Part shown: in pieces, positions 61,458-64,000 of the stretch | Layout of the letters: every line of letters starts with the position of its first letter | Numbering within the stretch: the stretch's first letter is position 1 | Origin: Caldilineaceae bacterium | GTDB taxonomy: Bacteria > Chloroflexota > Anaerolineae > Caldilineales > Caldilineaceae | Direction of reading: 5' to 3' | DNA: 64,000 nt | NCBI GenBank assembly: GCA_020433455.1 | Contig: JAGRCP010000006.1 | Span: 1 to 64,000, forward strand | Translations under genes and position numbers: made by a program | The notes under the pieces: generated by a model | The model's input: only the letters and a program-made list of their open reading frames with translations | Told to the model about the DNA's origin: nothing | Database searches by the model: none

Positions 61458-62207
61458 CTATTCCCGCTCAAATATTTGGCCGTCCTCGCCTATGCGCAGG
61501 GGCATAACGGTATCCCGCGCAAAGAGCGGCCCCACATCCAGCCCGAGATCTTCATAGAGCGCTGGGGGCACGCTGATATCGGCCAGATAGAGGTCGCCCA
61601 GGACCGCTTGCGCCTCGGCCGCAAGGAAACCCTGCTTGGGCAGGGCCAGGGTCATGGTTGCGGAGGCGCGTATGTGGGGCGAGGAGAGCTTCCCTGTCGT
61701 GACGTCCAGCCCGCTGGGCGCGTCCAGGCTGAGGATGGGCGCCTTGCTGCTGTTAGCCAGCTCCACGAGGTTGCGGGCTTCGCCCTGAGGATCGCCGCGC
61801 AGGCCGTAGCCTATGACGGCATCAATGATCAGATCGCAGGGCGGCAATTCCCAGCCCTCTTCTGCCCAGGCCAATGGCGCGCCCATTTTTTGCAGGATGG
61901 CGAGCTGCTCCCCCGCCACGCCGCCATACCCGCCGGGCGGATGGGTGCATAATACCTGCACCCACGCTCCCCAGTTAAGGAGATGGCGCGCGGCCGTCAG
62001 GCCGCCGCCGCCGTTGTTGCCCCGTCCTGCCAGCACCACAATGGGGCGGTCTTCCATATCATCGTCCAGCATGCGTCCGGCCAGCCGCGCCAAATTGCGG
62101 CCCGCATTCTCCATCATGCGCACCAGGGTGATGCCGTACTCCTCAATCATACGGCGATCGACTTCGACCATCTGCTCGGCCGTCAACGCTGGAATCGATA
62201 GCATCAT
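61458..62207 (-). CDS. nnrE: NAD(P)H-hydrate epimerase (YjeF N-terminal domain only)
   Basis: A 249-residue epimerase that interconverts R and S forms of damaged NAD(P)HX. Start [38 protein letters not shown] phosphate loop (second N-G-G-D position is G here instead of D); [25 protein letters not shown]. The ATP/ADP-dependent dehydratase domain often fused to it is absent. First gene of the nnrE-DUF456-thiN group. Confidence 0.92.
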   Translation of the reverse strand: MMLSIPALTAEQMVEVDRRMIEEYGITLVRMMENAGRNLARLAGRMLDDDMEDRPIVVLAGRGNNGGGGLTAARHLLNWGAWVQVLCTHPPGGYGGVAGEQLAILQKMGAPLAWAEEGWELPPCDLIIDAVIGYGLRGDPQGEARNLVELANSSKAPILSLDAPSGLDVTTGKLSSPHIRASATMTLALPKQGFLAAEAQAVLGDLYLADISVPPALYEDLGLDVGPLFARDTVMPLRIGEDGQIFERE

Positions 62208-62242
62208 GCAATTCTCTCTGAAAGCGGTAAGGACGTGCCAAC

Positions 62243-62272
62243 TAAAAAGGGGACGACGACTCGTCGTCCCCT
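62243..62272 (-). terminator. Intrinsic terminator after the DsbA-like gene
   Basis: On the minus strand AGGGGACGACGA and TCGTCGTCCCCT (62248-62272) form a hairpin followed by TTTTT. It separates the DsbA-like gene from nnrE. Confidence 0.8.
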
Positions 62273-62337
62273 GATTATGAAAGTGTAGCCGTAGCCTACC
62301 GGTTGGGCAAATCGCCCCAAAGCGTTAACGCCCGGGG

Positions 62338-63837
62338 TTAGTTGCCTAACTGGCCGTCCAGCGCCTGCTGCAAGACCTGACTAAACTGGTCGGCAGGCAG
62401 CGCGCCGGGGATGAGCGTCCCCTGCCCGCCGTACAGCACCACGAATGTGGGCGTACCCTGAACGAAGGGAGCGCCGTCGATCATGTCGCTGGTCACCCGA
62501 TCAGCCATGGCCGGGTCTTCCAGACAAGCGGCAAAAGCGTCTTGATCCAGGCCGTCCAGCTGAGCCGCGACCTCCATGAGGCCGGGATTGGGAGCGGTCT
62601 GGGCCCAGGTTTCGGTCTCGGCAAAGAGTAATTCAAACATCTCCCAGAACTGTCCCTGCTCGGCCGCGCATTCGGCGGCTACGCCCGCAGCCGGGGCCTG
62701 GGGATGGATGTTCAGGGGGAAGTGCTTGTAGACCCAGAGCACATCACCCGTATCCACGAACTCCTCGTCCAAAATCGGCTGGGTTTCCGTGGCATGGCGG
62801 CGGCAGTAGGGGCACTGGAAGTCGGAAAATTCAACCACGACAACTTCGGCGTCCGTATTGCCCCGGTATTGATCGCCCGCCATATCATAGCCGGGGCGCT
62901 CGGGATCGGGAGCCAGTCCCTCTGCTGTGGCCCATACGGGAATCTGGGGTTCTGCCGCCTGGGCCGCGGCCGCCTGGGCCGCGGGATCCACGGGCGCTTC
63001 ACCCGCCAGCATGGTGTTGATGTAGCTTTCAAATTGCTCGTAGGGCTGTGCGCCGATGAGGTCATAGCCTGCGCCCGTTGCCCGATCCACAAAACGGAAG
63101 CTGGGCGTACCGCTAAAGCCGTAGCTCATGGCTTCGGCTACGCCCGCGTCCACCATGGCAACGACGGCGCCTTCGTCTATGCACTGGCTGTAGGCCTCCG
63201 TGTCCAGTCCCAGAGAATCAACCAGATCGGCGAAGAAGCCCGCCGCATCGTTGCTGCCGGCCCAGTCGTTTTGCGTGCGGAAGATTTCGTCATGTAATTC
63301 CCAGTATGCGACGGCTCCCTGTTCCGCGGCGCAGAGGGTGGCTGCATGGGCCGCCGGCGCATTGGGATGGAGCCCTTCCAGCGGAAAGTCGCGGAAGATA
63401 ACCAGCAGATCGCCGTTGCGCACAAAATTATCATTAACGGCCGGCTCGGTCTGGGTGGCGTAGCGCGCGCAGAAGGGACACTGCAAGTCGCTGTATTCGT
63501 ACACAATAATCGGCGCATTCGGATCGCCGCGGAAGGGATACCCTTCGCCCGTAAAGCCGACCGTCATGCCTTTATGCTGCTCATCGGCAACGTTCATCTC
63601 GCCCAAATCAACCGGCGTCACCGCGGCCGCCTCGTCACTGCTCTCTTCCGGCGCGGCTGCCTCATCCTGAGCGGGAAGAGTGCCGGCCTCTTCCTGGGTT
63701 GTTTCGTCGCTGGCTGTGTTCGGCGTAACGGGTTGGCCGGCGCAACCGGCCATTACCAAAAGCGCCGCAACCATGAGCGCCAGTGGCAGGAACTTGGACG
63801 TCGCCTTGTGGTCAGAGCGACGGGTCGAGCGGTTCAT
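62338..63837 (-). CDS. Lipoprotein with two tandem DsbA-like thioredoxin domains
   Basis: A 499-residue protein. The start at 63837 has AAGGAG 6 nt upstream. Signal peptide with lipobox (VMAGC, C32), acidic linker to about residue 90, then two Thioredoxin_4/DsbA-like domains: the first (about 95-280) with CPFC at 120-123, the second (about 318-495) with CPYC at 342-345. Both have the paired cis-proline region (GTPSFRF; GTPTFVV). It likely oxidises or isomerises disulfides outside the membrane. A gene duplication and fusion explains the layout. Confidence 0.93.
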   Translation of the reverse strand: MNRSTRRSDHKATSKFLPLALMVAALLVMAGCAGQPVTPNTASDETTQEEAGTLPAQDEAAAPEESSDEAAAVTPVDLGEMNVADEQHKGMTVGFTGEGYPFRGDPNAPIIVYEYSDLQCPFCARYATQTEPAVNDNFVRNGDLLVIFRDFPLEGLHPNAPAAHAATLCAAEQGAVAYWELHDEIFRTQNDWAGSNDAAGFFADLVDSLGLDTEAYSQCIDEGAVVAMVDAGVAEAMSYGFSGTPSFRFVDRATGAGYDLIGAQPYEQFESYINTMLAGEAPVDPAAQAAAAQAAEPQIPVWATAEGLAPDPERPGYDMAGDQYRGNTDAEVVVVEFSDFQCPYCRRHATETQPILDEEFVDTGDVLWVYKHFPLNIHPQAPAAGVAAECAAEQGQFWEMFELLFAETETWAQTAPNPGLMEVAAQLDGLDQDAFAACLEDPAMADRVTSDMIDGAPFVQGTPTFVVLYGGQGTLIPGALPADQFSQVLQQALDGQLGN

Positions 63838-64000
63838 AAATGACTCCTTAAGTCTTCTATTCATCAATTTGCTATTTAATTTAACCTTATATCAATACGT
63901 ATCAGTATGGGCGTACCGGATGACGATAACTTAAATCCTGTATGAGACGGGGATGAGAAAGCGAGGCAATTGGACATTAGCAATTCGGTATGAAGGGTAA

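Noticed and set aside
1-64000. CRISPR arrays, tRNA, rRNA, prophage or transposase genes
   Set aside because: No regularly spaced repeats, no tRNA or rRNA signature, and no recombinase or phage protein was seen on either strand.

Overview
This window is a high-GC bacterial chromosome segment, most likely from a member of the Chloroflexota (Anaerolineae/Caldilineae-like). This is inferred from protein style, not from any search. Supporting signs are an RpoA beginning MLNMVLPKIE, an adjacent radical-SAM/DUF2344 gene pair, many lipoproteins and secreted proteins with Pro/Thr linkers, TolB-type beta-propeller, lamin-tail and CotH domains, and membrane glycosyltransferases with soluble C-terminal domains.

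Region 1 (1-19418, all +) is a nearly complete fused S10-spc-alpha ribosomal cluster: tuf 3' end, rpsJ-rplC-rplD-rplW-rplB-rpsS-rplV-rpsC-rplP-rpmC-rpsQ-rplN-rplX-rplE-rpsN(zinc type)-rpsH-rplF-rplR-rpsE-rpmD-rplO-secY-adk-map-rpmJ-rpsM-rpsK-rpsD-rpoA-rplQ-truA-rplM-rpsI. infA is not at its usual place between map and rpmJ. Several spacers are unusually long and hold hairpins or a dispersed repeat. A strong terminator closes the cluster.

Region 2 (19455-33250) holds a MoaB/MogA-fold protein, transaldolase, a MacAB-like efflux operon (secreted SH3b/propeller protein, ATPase, permease, membrane fusion protein), a DinB-fold protein, and a complete BMP-type nucleoside-like ABC importer (two permeases, lipoprotein, double ATPase). 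The efflux operon is preceded by three 11-bp direct repeats overlapping the -35 position, the layout of an OmpR/PhoB-family activator site.

Region 3 (33441-46348) has an AT-rich orphan gene, a radical-SAM operon with an extra 99-residue gene in its middle, two polytopic glycosyltransferases that share a C-terminal beta domain, an AT-rich secreted-protein patch with a broken gene, hisS and alanine dehydrogenase.

Region 4 (46565-64000) has an SppA-like protease, a class V aminotransferase, a YfcE-like phosphoesterase, a LysM lipoprotein, a sortase, rimI-tsaB, a 1462-residue LTD/CotH surface protein, class I fructose-1,6-bisphosphatase, a small membrane protein, thiamine pyrophosphokinase, a DUF456 protein, NAD(P)H-hydrate epimerase and a lipoprotein with two DsbA-like domains.

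The most novel signal is a set of short dispersed repeats. Family A has four copies of about 60-85 bp whose stem pairings are kept by compensatory changes. One copy lies in frame inside the sortase gene, one lies between rpsS and rplV, one between secY and adk, and one between ald and hisS. Families B, C, D and E are other palindromic intergenic elements. A related AT-rich inverted repeat is inserted in frame in the radical-SAM enzyme.
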